Part shown: positions 1 through 5,876 of the stretch, one piece after another | How the letters are laid out: every line of letters starts with the position of its first letter | Position numbering within the stretch: the first letter of the stretch is position 1 | Assembly (NCBI GenBank): GCA_017990865.1 | Contig: JAGNNB010000186.1 | Location: 1-6,260, forward strand | DNA length: 6,260 bases | Origin: Lysobacteraceae bacterium | GTDB taxonomy: Bacteria; Pseudomonadota; Gammaproteobacteria; Xanthomonadales; Xanthomonadaceae | Direction of reading: 5' to 3' | Position numbers and translations under genes: made by a program | The notes under the pieces: model-generated | The model's database searches: none | What the model was told of the DNA's origin: nothing | What the model saw: only the letters and a program-made list of their open reading frames with translations

Positions 1-681
1 GCCCTGCACGACGCGGCCGACGGTGGTGATGTTGCGGTCGAGCTGGCGCGGCGATTGGCCGATGACGACGTAAAGCTCCGCGCCGGTGCTGGAATCGGCG
101 GCGATGTCGCGGCCCGCACCGACCACGCCGTAGCAATGCGCCAGCCAGGCGCGACCTTCGGTGGCGTCGCGGCCGGCGGGGAAGCCTTCGCTGAAGCCGA
201 CTTCCGGCGACCAGCCGTCCACGTCCTGCAGCGGGGTGAACGGCATTTTCTTGGCGTCGCGGGTGAATTCGGCCGGTAGCTTGGCTTTGGCTTTCTTCGG
301 CAGCGGCTTGCGTTGCTTGTCGTCTTCCGCGGGGTCGCCCCACTGCACGACGAAATTGTCCTGCGAGCGATTGATGCTCAGCCCGTTCCAGTAACCGCCG
401 CGCGCCATCGCCTGGATGTTGGCGACGTGCGCGGGCGCGAAGCCCGGGGCCAATTCGATCACCACCCGACCGCTCGGCAAGTCCATATACAGCGTGCGAG
501 CCGGGTCGAGCGCGCGCCAATCGGTCGGCTTCGAGGCGTCCAGCAGTTCCTGCATGGCCTTGGGTTTGGCCGCGGGGTCCGCTGGCGGCGTTTGCGCGTG
601 TACGGCCGAGGCGGCGCAGGCGAGGGCGACGAAACCGCCGATCGCGAGGGCGACGAGGCGTTGAGGGCGAGTGGGGTGCAT
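1..681 (-). CDS. Exported cyclophilin-type peptidylprolyl isomerase (partial, C-terminus beyond left edge)
   Basis: The frame is open from an ATG at 681 to the window edge, giving 227 residues without a stop. A GGGAG ribosome site (690-694) lies 8 nt upstream of the ATG. Residues 1-29 form a Sec signal peptide: basic start, hydrophobic core, and a VHA|Q cleavage site at 29/30. A Cys at 22 preceded by ALA is a weaker lipobox alternative. The mature protein opens with about 30 linker residues, followed by a cyclophilin fold from about residue 63. The core has a 'SGRVVIEL' strand, an 'AP..V.N' segment, Arg105 at the position of the catalytic Arg of cyclophilin A (FHR motif), and 'NFVVQWGDP' (109-117) matching the FxxQGGD block. 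Later come an 'AELYVVIG' strand and '[11 protein letters not shown]', matching LDGKxVVFGKV. Known family role: cis-trans isomerisation of prolyl bonds, here in the periplasm. An insertion of roughly 60 residues, Lys-rich at its start, between the two core blocks is longer than in minimal bacterial cyclophilins. The gene stands alone and is divergent from the padR-like operon. Confidence 0.9.
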   Translation of the reverse strand, partial: MHPTRPQRLVALAIGGFVALACAASAVHAQTPPADPAAKPKAMQELLDASKPTDWRALDPARTLYMDLPSGRVVIELAPGFAPAHVANIQAMARGGYWNGLSINRSQDNFVVQWGDPAEDDKQRKPLPKKAKAKLPAEFTRDAKKMPFTPLQDVDGWSPEVGFSEGFPAGRDATEGRAWLAHCYGVVGAGRDIAADSSTGAELYVVIGQSPRQLDRNITTVGRVVQG

Positions 682-751
682 GAAGGGGTCTCCCGATGTC
701 CCCGGATTCTGGCCGAGGAAGCGGCGAGGGGGAAGAGCGGCGGCGCGCCCC

Positions 752-875
752 CGAATCGGGATACCCAATCATTTCGACTACTTCAATTCGGGACACCCAC
801 CGATCTTTGCGACCTGGGGATCGACCTCGATAGGGACATCCACCGCGTTCCCGAATGAGGACACCCACCGTTTCG
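752..875. repeat. Cluster of four imperfect GGGACACCCACC-type repeats
   Basis: Four related units of about 24-26 bp lie in the same orientation at 752-776, 784-809, 828-853 and 852-875. The shared core is GGGACACCCACCG: GGGATACCCAATC in the first, exact in the second, GGGACATCCACCG in the third and AGGACACCCACCG in the fourth. The first and fourth units also share the outer ends CGAAT and TTTCG. Start-to-start spacing is irregular (32, 44 and 24 bp), which argues against a CRISPR array or a simple tandem repeat. No convincing gene overlaps the cluster. It could be a degenerate extragenic repeat family (REP-like or a short non-autonomous element) or a set of protein-binding sites. The sequence alone does not decide, and the sequence variation suggests decay. 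Confidence 0.6.
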
Positions 876-899
876 AAAGGTTATTCAGACGAATTTGCG

Positions 900-945
900 T
901 TGGAATGACTATTGGCATATTCACTATATATAAGTTAGCAATAGT
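900..945 (+). promoter_or_regulatory. AT-rich promoter and probable PadR operator
   Basis: This stretch is conspicuously AT-rich against a GC-rich background and lies just upstream of the padR-like gene. A TTGGAA hexamer (900-905) is followed at 17 bp by ACTATA (923-928) and at 19 bp by TATATA (925-930), a plausible -35/-10 pair. Overlapping it are a perfect 7-bp inverted repeat, ACTATTG (908-914) and CAATAGT (939-945), and a third ACTAT copy at 923-927 that forms a near-palindrome, ACT-N7-AGT (923-935). PadR-family repressors commonly bind AT-rich dyads over their own promoter, so autoregulation is inferred. Exact operator boundaries are not proven. Confidence 0.5.
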
Positions 946-973
946 ATTGCCTCCACGCTATGAAGGAGGTCGT

Positions 974-1378
974 ATGAACGACGCCGCAGCCCCCAGCCTG
1001 CATCCCGACCCCGGTGAGGTGGTCGACTTGCAGATGCGCAAGTTCCAGAAAGAGCTGTCCTCCGGCACCGTGTCCCTCGCCCTGTTATCCGTGCTGGGCG
1101 CCGCGACCGAACCGATGTACGGCTACCAGATCGCCAAGACCCTCGAACGCCACGGCGAGGGCGCGCTCAGCGGCAAACAAAGCGCGCTCTATCCGGTGCT
1201 TCGCAACCTCGAGGCCGCCGGGATGCTGGAAAGCTTCGTCGAGCCTTCGATCAGCGGCCCGCCGCGCCGCTACTACGCCATCACCGCGCCAGGACGCGAT
1301 GTGCTCGCCGCCTGGACCGCCGCCTGGACCGCCACCCGCGATTCCCTCGATTCCGTCCTGAAAGGGGACCTCTCATGA
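974..1378 (+). CDS. PadR-family transcriptional regulator
   Basis: This encodes a 134-residue protein. The ATG at 974 follows AAGGAGGT (963-970), a near-perfect Shine-Dalgarno with a short gap of 3-4 nt. The frame is open further upstream, but without a ribosome site and without family similarity. After a 30-residue N-terminal extension comes a PadR winged helix: 'SLALLSVLG' helix, 'MYGYQIAK' (about 48-55), the recognition-helix block 'ALYPVLRNLEAAGMLES', and the wing 'GPPRRYYAITAPGRDVL'. A C-terminal helix (about 108-131) would serve dimerisation, as is typical of short PadR proteins. The family acts as dimeric cytoplasmic repressors, often controlled by small molecules or by a partner protein. 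The stop overlaps the next start (ATGA, 1375-1378), so the membrane protein downstream is translationally coupled and is the natural regulatory partner. The C-terminal helix contains a 12-bp tandem duplication encoding AAWT twice. Confidence 0.92.
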   Translation: MNDAAAPSLHPDPGEVVDLQMRKFQKELSSGTVSLALLSVLGAATEPMYGYQIAKTLERHGEGALSGKQSALYPVLRNLEAAGMLESFVEPSISGPPRRYYAITAPGRDVLAAWTAAWTATRDSLDSVLKGDLS

Positions 1379-2325
1379 ACACTGCCGCCACGGGTCGCCC
1401 GCTGCCGACCAATATCCCCGATTACCTCGAACACTTGCGCCGCTCCTTGGCCGGCGCCGACCCCGCATTGATCCAGGACGCGCTGTACGACGCCGAGGAA
1501 TATCTGCGTTCGGAACTCACCGAAAATCCCGATAAGAGCGAGGCGGAAGTGATCGCGCAGGTCGCGTCGAGTTACGGCGCGCCGGACGAAGTCGCCGACA
1601 TCTATCGCGATACCGAAGTCAAAGTGCAGACCGCGCTGCGCGCGCCGCCGCCGCGCAAGGGGCGCTCGCTGCTGGGCCGGTTCTTCGGCGTCGTCGTCGA
1701 CCCGCGCGCCTACGCCGCGCTGTTCTACATGCTGCTGTCGCTGGCGACCGGTATTTTCTACTTCGCGTGGGTCGTGACCGGGCTGTCGGTGTCGATCACC
1801 TTGGCGGTGGTGATCATCGGCATACCGTTCACGATTCTGTTCTTCGGTTCGATCCGTGTGTTGTCGCTCGTCGAAGGCCGCATCGTCGAAGTGATGCTGG
1901 GCGAACGCATGCCGCGACGCCCGCTGTACGGCGATCGCGGCAAGCCGTTGATGCAGAAGATCGCCGGCTTGTTCACCGATCCGCGTTCGTGGACCACGCT
2001 GTTGTACATGGGGCTGATGATGCCGCTGGGCACCGTGTACTTCACGGTCGCGGTGAGCGCCATCGCCATCTCGCTGGCGTTCATCGGCGCGCCGCTGGCG
2101 GTGTGGCTGGGCTACGCCAAGGTGAACAACGACTACGAGGCCTGGGTGTTCCTGGGCATGGAGAACGATACGTTGGGCACCTCGCACGGCTATGCCACGC
2201 TGCCGCTGGTGTTCGTCGTGGGCATTGCGTTGTTCTTCCTGACGCTGCATCTGGCCCGCGGCATCGGCTACCTGCACGGGCATCTGGCGAAGCATCTGCT
2301 GGTGAAAAGCGCGCAGTACGCGTAA
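1375..2325 (+). CDS. HAAS-domain membrane protein with duplicated sensor-like module
   Basis: This encodes a 316-residue protein. The ATG at 1375 overlaps the padR stop and has GGGG at 1364-1367 as its ribosome site, 7 nt upstream. Residues about 13-80 form a helical, acidic cytoplasmic domain ('IPDYLEHLRRSL', 'DAEEYLRSEL', 'YGAPDEVADIYR') typical of the HAAS/DUF1700 domain found next to PadR regulators. The rest is membrane-embedded, with probable helices near 114-133, 137-157, 208-228, 229-250 and 275-295. The module is duplicated: 'DPRAYAALFYM' at 109-119 recurs as 'DPRSWTTLLYM' at 202-212, each followed by G..YF, a serine and an IG.P turn (149-151 and 238-240). This resembles the 'putative sensor' (PF13796-like) family. 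In known PadR/HAAS pairs the membrane protein is thought to be controlled by, or to signal to, the PadR repressor. A role in envelope stress sensing is only inferred. The operon ends at the terminator 65 bp downstream. Confidence 0.85.
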   Translation: MNTAATGRPLPTNIPDYLEHLRRSLAGADPALIQDALYDAEEYLRSELTENPDKSEAEVIAQVASSYGAPDEVADIYRDTEVKVQTALRAPPPRKGRSLLGRFFGVVVDPRAYAALFYMLLSLATGIFYFAWVVTGLSVSITLAVVIIGIPFTILFFGSIRVLSLVEGRIVEVMLGERMPRRPLYGDRGKPLMQKIAGLFTDPRSWTTLLYMGLMMPLGTVYFTVAVSAIAISLAFIGAPLAVWLGYAKVNNDYEAWVFLGMENDTLGTSHGYATLPLVFVVGIALFFLTLHLARGIGYLHGHLAKHLLVKSAQYA

Positions 2326-2390
2326 GCGCGGGCATCGCTGCGCGAAGCCGAGGAAGTTCGCGCGGCGGTTCCAGACCGCAGCGCCCAAAC

Positions 2391-2423
2391 AAAAACGGCC
2401 GGCGTGAATCGCCGGCCGTTTTT
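2391..2423. terminator. Bidirectional Rho-independent terminator between convergent units
   Basis: A perfect 14-bp inverted repeat (2391-2404 with 2410-2423) encloses a 5-nt TGAAT loop. The stem core is CGGCCGGCG, flanked by AAAAA on the left and TTTTT on the right. Either strand therefore gives a GC hairpin followed by a U-tract. It lies 65 bp past the HAAS gene stop on the plus strand and 75 bp past the lipase stop on the minus strand, so it can stop both converging operons. Confidence 0.93.
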
Positions 2424-2498
2424 CGTTTCGTTACCCGCTTCGTCCACCATTCTGGATCGAAATCCGAGCCGAGCCTTGGCCCGACGAGCGCTCTGCGA

Positions 2499-3761
2499 TC
2501 AGGAGCGCGCTGCGGCCCGCTGCGGCTCTTGCGCTTGCTGGGGCTGTTGCGCGAGTTCGACTTGCGATTGACGCAGGACCGAGACTTCGGAGGTCTGCGC
2601 CAGCGGCGGCAACGCGGCCGGATTGGTGTTCACGTTCGCCACGCGCGAAGCGGGATCCTCCAACGAGCGCCCTTGCACCGCGAACAGCGTGCCGTTGTTG
2701 CCGGCGGTCAGATGATCGATGCCGGTGAGGCCTTGCTGTTGCGCACCGGCCACGACACCGGCCACCACGCGTTGATCGGGCGCTTGACCCATGCGGTCGA
2801 ATTCGCGGTAGGCCTGGGCCAGCATCGGGTTGTCGCTCATCAGCGGGGCGTTGCTCGGCCCTTGGCTGTTGTCCGAGAACAACCGATTCCAGCCTTCGCG
2901 AGCGCGTTGAACGCCGTCCTGCACGCCGATCGAGGTGTTGGTGATGCCGTTGCGGATGTCGCCGACGTCGTCGCGGAACTTGTCGATCATCGGATCGAAT
3001 TGCCGCGCGCGCTGCACATTGCCTTCGGTCATCAACGGCCCGCCGCCTTCGGCGCGCACGAAGGCGCCGATGGCGTGCGCCGGACCGCCGCGATCCCAAG
3101 CCACTTCCAGCGGGTTGCGGATGTCCCAGCGCGAGCGGTCGTTGCGATAACCGCCGTCGCGCAGCGCCGAGATGTCCTCGGGCGTGGCGTAGACGCGGGT
3201 TTGGCCGTAGTGCGGGCTGGCGGCGCTGACCACGTCGGTGGCGCGCACGTGGTTGATCACGTCGTTGCCGCCGGCCGGTACGCCTTGGCGCAGACCGGCC
3301 GCGCCGTAAGCGTTGAAGGTCTCGCCTTTCAGGCCGAATTCGTGCGCGGTGATCTGCGCCAGCGTGCCGCCCAGCGAGTGGCCGGTGACGGTGACGGGCG
3401 GCGCGGCGCGACCGGTGCGTTCGCCTTCCTGCCGCGCCAAATCGACTGCGCGCTGGGTGAAGGCGATGGCGTCCTGGGTCTGGTTGTTCACGCCGTTGAA
3501 CACCATGCCGCCGTCGGTGCGGACCGCGTCGCGGATCAACTCGCCGGTGCCGCGGCTCGGCTCGGTACCGCGATGCGCGACGATGATCTCGTGCGTGTCC
3601 ATGCGCTGATAGATCGTGCCCTGATAACCGCTGGGCCGGTCGCTGTTGGCCAGTACGCGGTAATCGACGCCTTCGATGCGGACGGTGCTGTTGGGATTGG
3701 ATTGCGGATGCCGATACGAGTCTTCGCTCAGCGCGGCGTAGTCGCGGCTGGAAATGGTCAT
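2499..3761 (-). CDS. Lipase-class putative X-T4SS antibacterial effector with C-terminal XVIPCD-like domain
   Basis: This encodes a 420-residue protein with no signal peptide. Residues about 1-235 are an alpha/beta hydrolase of the lipase class 3 type. They include 'IIVAHRGTEP' (59-68, oxyanion-side strand), the nucleophile elbow 'VTVTGHSLGG' with Ser129, 'NHVRATDVVS' with Asp176 as probable acid, and 'GPAHAIGAF' with His229 as probable base. A polar, helical linker (about 240-304) follows. Residues about 305-420 match the XVIPCD pattern: 'NPMLAQAYREF', 'GLTGIDHL' (344-351), 'LFAVQG' (359-364), DPA (369-371), then a T..A..P..S spacing and a Gln-rich tail. In Xanthomonadales this domain docks on the VirD4 coupling protein and directs antibacterial effectors into rival cells. 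The inferred role is a phospholipid- or lipid-cleaving toxin acting in the target envelope. The gene starts inside the stop codon of the upstream lipoprotein gene and has its own AAGGAGG. No T4SS genes are present in the window. The lipase call is firm. The effector call rests on motif recognition. Confidence 0.88.
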   Translation of the reverse strand: MTISSRDYAALSEDSYRHPQSNPNSTVRIEGVDYRVLANSDRPSGYQGTIYQRMDTHEIIVAHRGTEPSRGTGELIRDAVRTDGGMVFNGVNNQTQDAIAFTQRAVDLARQEGERTGRAAPPVTVTGHSLGGTLAQITAHEFGLKGETFNAYGAAGLRQGVPAGGNDVINHVRATDVVSAASPHYGQTRVYATPEDISALRDGGYRNDRSRWDIRNPLEVAWDRGGPAHAIGAFVRAEGGGPLMTEGNVQRARQFDPMIDKFRDDVGDIRNGITNTSIGVQDGVQRAREGWNRLFSDNSQGPSNAPLMSDNPMLAQAYREFDRMGQAPDQRVVAGVVAGAQQQGLTGIDHLTAGNNGTLFAVQGRSLEDPASRVANVNTNPAALPPLAQTSEVSVLRQSQVELAQQPQQAQEPQRAAARS

Positions 3762-4402
3762 GGCGCCTCCTTGCGAGCGGAGAGAGTCAGCGTGAATTGC
3801 GGGCCGGCCGAGGCCGGATAGAAGTCGGCGGCTTCCTCACCGAACACCACGTCCATCGGCGAGGGTTTCTGGCCGAAATCGCGGACCAGATAGTGATCCA
3901 CCACATCGGCTTCGGCGACGAGCCGGTCGGCGGGCATGCCACCGACGAAACGCGTCGCTGCGGAACGGAAATGCACGGTGGCGGTGTTCAGCGCCCAGGT
4001 GCAGACACCCAGACCGTAATAGTCCTCGTCCAGCAGCGCGTCTTCGTGCAAGCGCGCGATGTACGTGGTGGCGTCCACCTTCTTCAACTCCAACGGCACG
4101 CTTTGCCGCGGAGGAAGGCGGATGCCGCCCGCGGCGCGGGAGAAGTCGTACGGCACGCAATCGCGGTTTTCGACTTCGAAGTCCGCGGTGGCGGCCACGT
4201 CCTGCAACGCGTCGGGCAAACCGGCGAAGCGCAAGGTCAGCACGTAAGTGCGTTTGGGCGCGGGATTCGGGCTGGGACGGATGTCGGGAACGGCGATAGG
4301 AGCGCCTGCGCCCGGTCCGGCGTTCGGCGTATGGGAACTTTGGCAACTGGTCAAGGCGGCGAGCATCATCAGGGCGGCCATCGAAGTGTGTCTGCTGTCC
4401 AT
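3758..4402 (-). CDS. Lipoprotein, probable cognate immunity protein of the lipase effector
   Basis: This encodes 214 residues from the ATG at 4402. A GTG at 4411 adds three residues and cannot be excluded, and neither start has a strong ribosome site. The N-terminus is a short lipoprotein signal (basic start, hydrophobic core) ending in the lipobox L-T-S-C with Cys20. Gln at +2 predicts outer-membrane sorting by the Lol rule. A Pro/Ala/Gly-rich tether (about 25-50) leads into a globular domain with alternating strands ('TYVLTLRFAGLP', 'ATADFEV', 'SVPLELKKV') and two cysteines, C82 and C134, that may form a disulfide. I do not recognise a named domain. It is the first gene of the pair, its TGA overlaps the effector ATG by the ATGA arrangement, and it is periplasm-facing. 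This is the arrangement known for X-T4SS immunity lipoproteins such as XAC2610 beside the lysozyme-like effector XAC2609. Making immunity before toxin would protect the producer. Function is inferred from context, not from the fold. Confidence 0.8.
   Translation of the reverse strand: MDSRHTSMAALMMLAALTSCQSSHTPNAGPGAGAPIAVPDIRPSPNPAPKRTYVLTLRFAGLPDALQDVAATADFEVENRDCVPYDFSRAAGGIRLPPRQSVPLELKKVDATTYIARLHEDALLDEDYYGLGVCTWALNTATVHFRSAATRFVGGMPADRLVAEADVVDHYLVRDFGQKPSPMDVVFGEEAADFYPASAGPQFTLTLSARKEAP
3766..3772 (-). promoter_or_regulatory. Strong ribosome binding site of the lipase effector gene
   Basis: On the minus strand AAGGAGG sits 4 nt before the effector ATG, inside the last codons of the immunity gene. 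It fixes the effector start at 3761. It also gives the effector stronger independent initiation than the upstream lipoprotein, whose own ribosome site is weak. The 4-nt gap is shorter than usual, so coupling through the overlapping stop/start may also matter. Confidence 0.7.
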
Positions 4403-4495
4403 GGGGCACACGATCTCATGCGATTTGCGATGTCGAAGCGCTGTGAGCGTTCGCCCCCCGTCGGGCGCGCGGTCGACGACCGAGGCCCGAATGCC

Positions 4496-4524
4496 TGTAT
4501 AGCCCGTTCTGCGCGCGACGAAAT
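4496..4524 (-). promoter_or_regulatory. Possible promoter of the immunity/effector pair
   Basis: In the 214-bp gap upstream of the lipoprotein gene the best -10-like hexamer on the minus strand is TATACA (4496-4501). The corresponding -35 region (about 4518-4524) reads TTTCGT or ATTTCG, a poor match. The implied leader is about 90 nt. Two related TGCGAT-ended motifs (4418-4431 and 4533-4547) flank this site and might be regulator half-sites. This is a weak call based on hexamer similarity only. Confidence 0.25.
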
Positions 4525-4542
4525 CGGTCGCGATGCGAAATT

Positions 4543-4606
4543 GCGATAGACATCACGCTATCGCGACGCCATGCCGCCGAGCGGCGGCGTGGTGTCGCTC
4601 GGCGGC
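4543..4606 (-). terminator. Two stem-loops after the PHA depolymerase gene, possible terminator
   Basis: Just past the depolymerase stop (read on the minus strand) lies an 11-bp perfect inverted repeat, 4573-4583 with 4596-4606, with a 12-nt loop and an all-GC core. It has no following T-tract. Beyond it a second 7-bp inverted repeat, GCGATAG (4543-4549) with CTATCGC (4558-4564), has an 8-nt loop and is followed on the minus strand by AATTTCG, a weak T-run. Together they could stop or slow transcription from the depolymerase before the immunity/effector pair. The lack of a real T-tract keeps confidence moderate. Confidence 0.45.
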
Positions 4607-4616
4607 GAACGTCGCC

Positions 4617-5876
4617 TCAGACGTGCGCGGCGATGAAATCGCGGACTTGCGGGTAGACCTGATCGCGCCAACGGCGGCCGCTGAAAATGCCGTAGTGGCC
4701 GGCGCCCTGGGCGGTGAGATGGACCTTGTCCTGTTCGCGAATGCCCTTGCACAGCTTATGCGCGGCGCGGGTCTGGCCGAGGCCGGAAATATCGTCCAAC
4801 TCGCCTTCGATGGTCATCAGCGCGGTTTTGCGGATCGCGCCGGGGTTCACGCGCTCGCCGGCGACGTCCCACAGTCCGCGCGGCAGCAAATGTTCCTGGA
4901 ACACGATGCGGATCGTGTCGAGGTAATACTCCGCCGGCATATCGAGCACGGCGTTGTATTCGTCGTAGAAGCGGCGATGATCTTCGGCGTCGTCGAGATC
5001 GCCCTTGACCAAATCCTGATAGAAATCCCAGTGCGAAACGAAATGCCGCTCCGGGTTCATCGCGATGAAGCCCATGTGCTGCAGGAAACCGGGATACACG
5101 CGGCGCCCGCGGCCAGGCATGTTCGCGGGGACGGTGTGGATTACATTCTGCTCGAACCACCACAGCGGCTTCTGCGCGGCCAGATTGTTCACCGCCGTGG
5201 GCGACTCGCGGCTATCGATCGGCCCGCCCATCATCACCAGCGAACGCGGCGTGGTTTCGCCGCGCGCGGCCATCAGCGATACCGCGGCCAGCACCGGCAC
5301 CGTCGGTTGACACACGCTGATGACGTGCAGTTTTTCGGCGCCGATATGGCGAATGAAGTTCTGGATGGTGGCGACGTAATCGTCCAGCGTGAACGCACCG
5401 GCCTCTTTCGGCACCATCCGCGCGTCGGTCCAGTCGGTGATGTAGACCTTGTGATCGCGCAGCAGGGTTTTGACCGTATCGCGCAGCAGCGTGGAGTGAT
5501 GGCCCGACAGCGGCGCGACCACCAGCACCGGCGGGTCGTTCTTCAAGTCGACGATGCCGTCGGCCTGATCGGAAAAACGCTTGAAGCGCAGCAGGCGGCA
5601 GAACGGCGTGCGCAGCACTTCGCGTTCGACCACCGGGTAGACGTTGCCCGAACCGCCGCGTCCGTCGTCCGCGACCGAGTGGATGCCGAACTTCGGCTTT
5701 TCGTAATCCTTGCCGATGCGGTAGAGCAGTTCGTAACCGGCGGCGACGCGCTGTGCGTTCGGCATCATCGACAGCCAACTGCCCGGCGCGGAGAACATGC
5801 GCGCATTGGCTTCGGCCCAGTAGGTCACCGGCGCCATCCAGGCCCGGCTCATTTCGTGCATTTGGTAGAGCAACAT
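4617..5876 (-). CDS. phaZ: Intracellular polyhydroxyalkanoate (PHB) depolymerase
   Basis: This encodes a 419-residue protein from the ATG at 5876, chosen because AGGGG (5886-5890) lies 9 nt upstream and because family members begin with an 'MLYQ.HE..RA' type sequence, seen here as 'MLLYQMHEMSRAW'. The frame stays open upstream to 6023, but that extension is arginine-rich and unlike the family. The N-terminal part holds 'AAGYELLYRIGKDYEKP' (45-61). The alpha/beta hydrolase core has 'PVLVVAPLSGHHSTLLRD', then 'HVISVCQPTVPVLAA' with Cys189 as nucleophile in place of the usual lipase-box serine, 'IEGELDDISGLGQT' with Asp361, and 'GAGHYGIFSG' with His394. These three are uniformly six residues after the triad I recall for Cupriavidus PhaZ1 (C183, D355, H388). 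The family hydrolyses amorphous polyester granules in the cytoplasm and releases 3-hydroxyacids or oligomers. Length is normal and all key residues are present. No synthase or phasin gene is in view. The gene is divergent from the TfoX-like gene. Confidence 0.94.
   Translation of the reverse strand: MLLYQMHEMSRAWMAPVTYWAEANARMFSAPGSWLSMMPNAQRVAAGYELLYRIGKDYEKPKFGIHSVADDGRGGSGNVYPVVEREVLRTPFCRLLRFKRFSDQADGIVDLKNDPPVLVVAPLSGHHSTLLRDTVKTLLRDHKVYITDWTDARMVPKEAGAFTLDDYVATIQNFIRHIGAEKLHVISVCQPTVPVLAAVSLMAARGETTPRSLVMMGGPIDSRESPTAVNNLAAQKPLWWFEQNVIHTVPANMPGRGRRVYPGFLQHMGFIAMNPERHFVSHWDFYQDLVKGDLDDAEDHRRFYDEYNAVLDMPAEYYLDTIRIVFQEHLLPRGLWDVAGERVNPGAIRKTALMTIEGELDDISGLGQTRAAHKLCKGIREQDKVHLTAQGAGHYGIFSGRRWRDQVYPQVRDFIAAHV

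Noticed and set aside
752..875. CRISPR array
   Set aside because: Repeat units are degenerate and irregularly spaced, and units 3 and 4 directly abut, leaving no spacers of uniform length.
671..973. N-terminal extension of the PadR protein and overlapping plus-strand frames at 55-858
   Set aside because: These are antisense to the cyclophilin gene or cross the repeat cluster and the promoter island. AAGGAGGT before 974 and PadR family length favour the 974 start.
1273..2388. Minus-strand open frame of 371 codons opposite the padR/HAAS genes
   Set aside because: The translation is Gln/Arg/His-rich and low in complexity, with no ribosome site, and it mirrors the well-supported HAAS gene.
1767..3821. 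Plus-strand open frame of 684 codons
   Set aside because: It runs antisense to the lipase and out of frame with the HAAS gene, reads through the terminator, and its translation is Arg/His/Ala/Gly-rich with no recognisable domain. It is a shadow of high-GC codon use.
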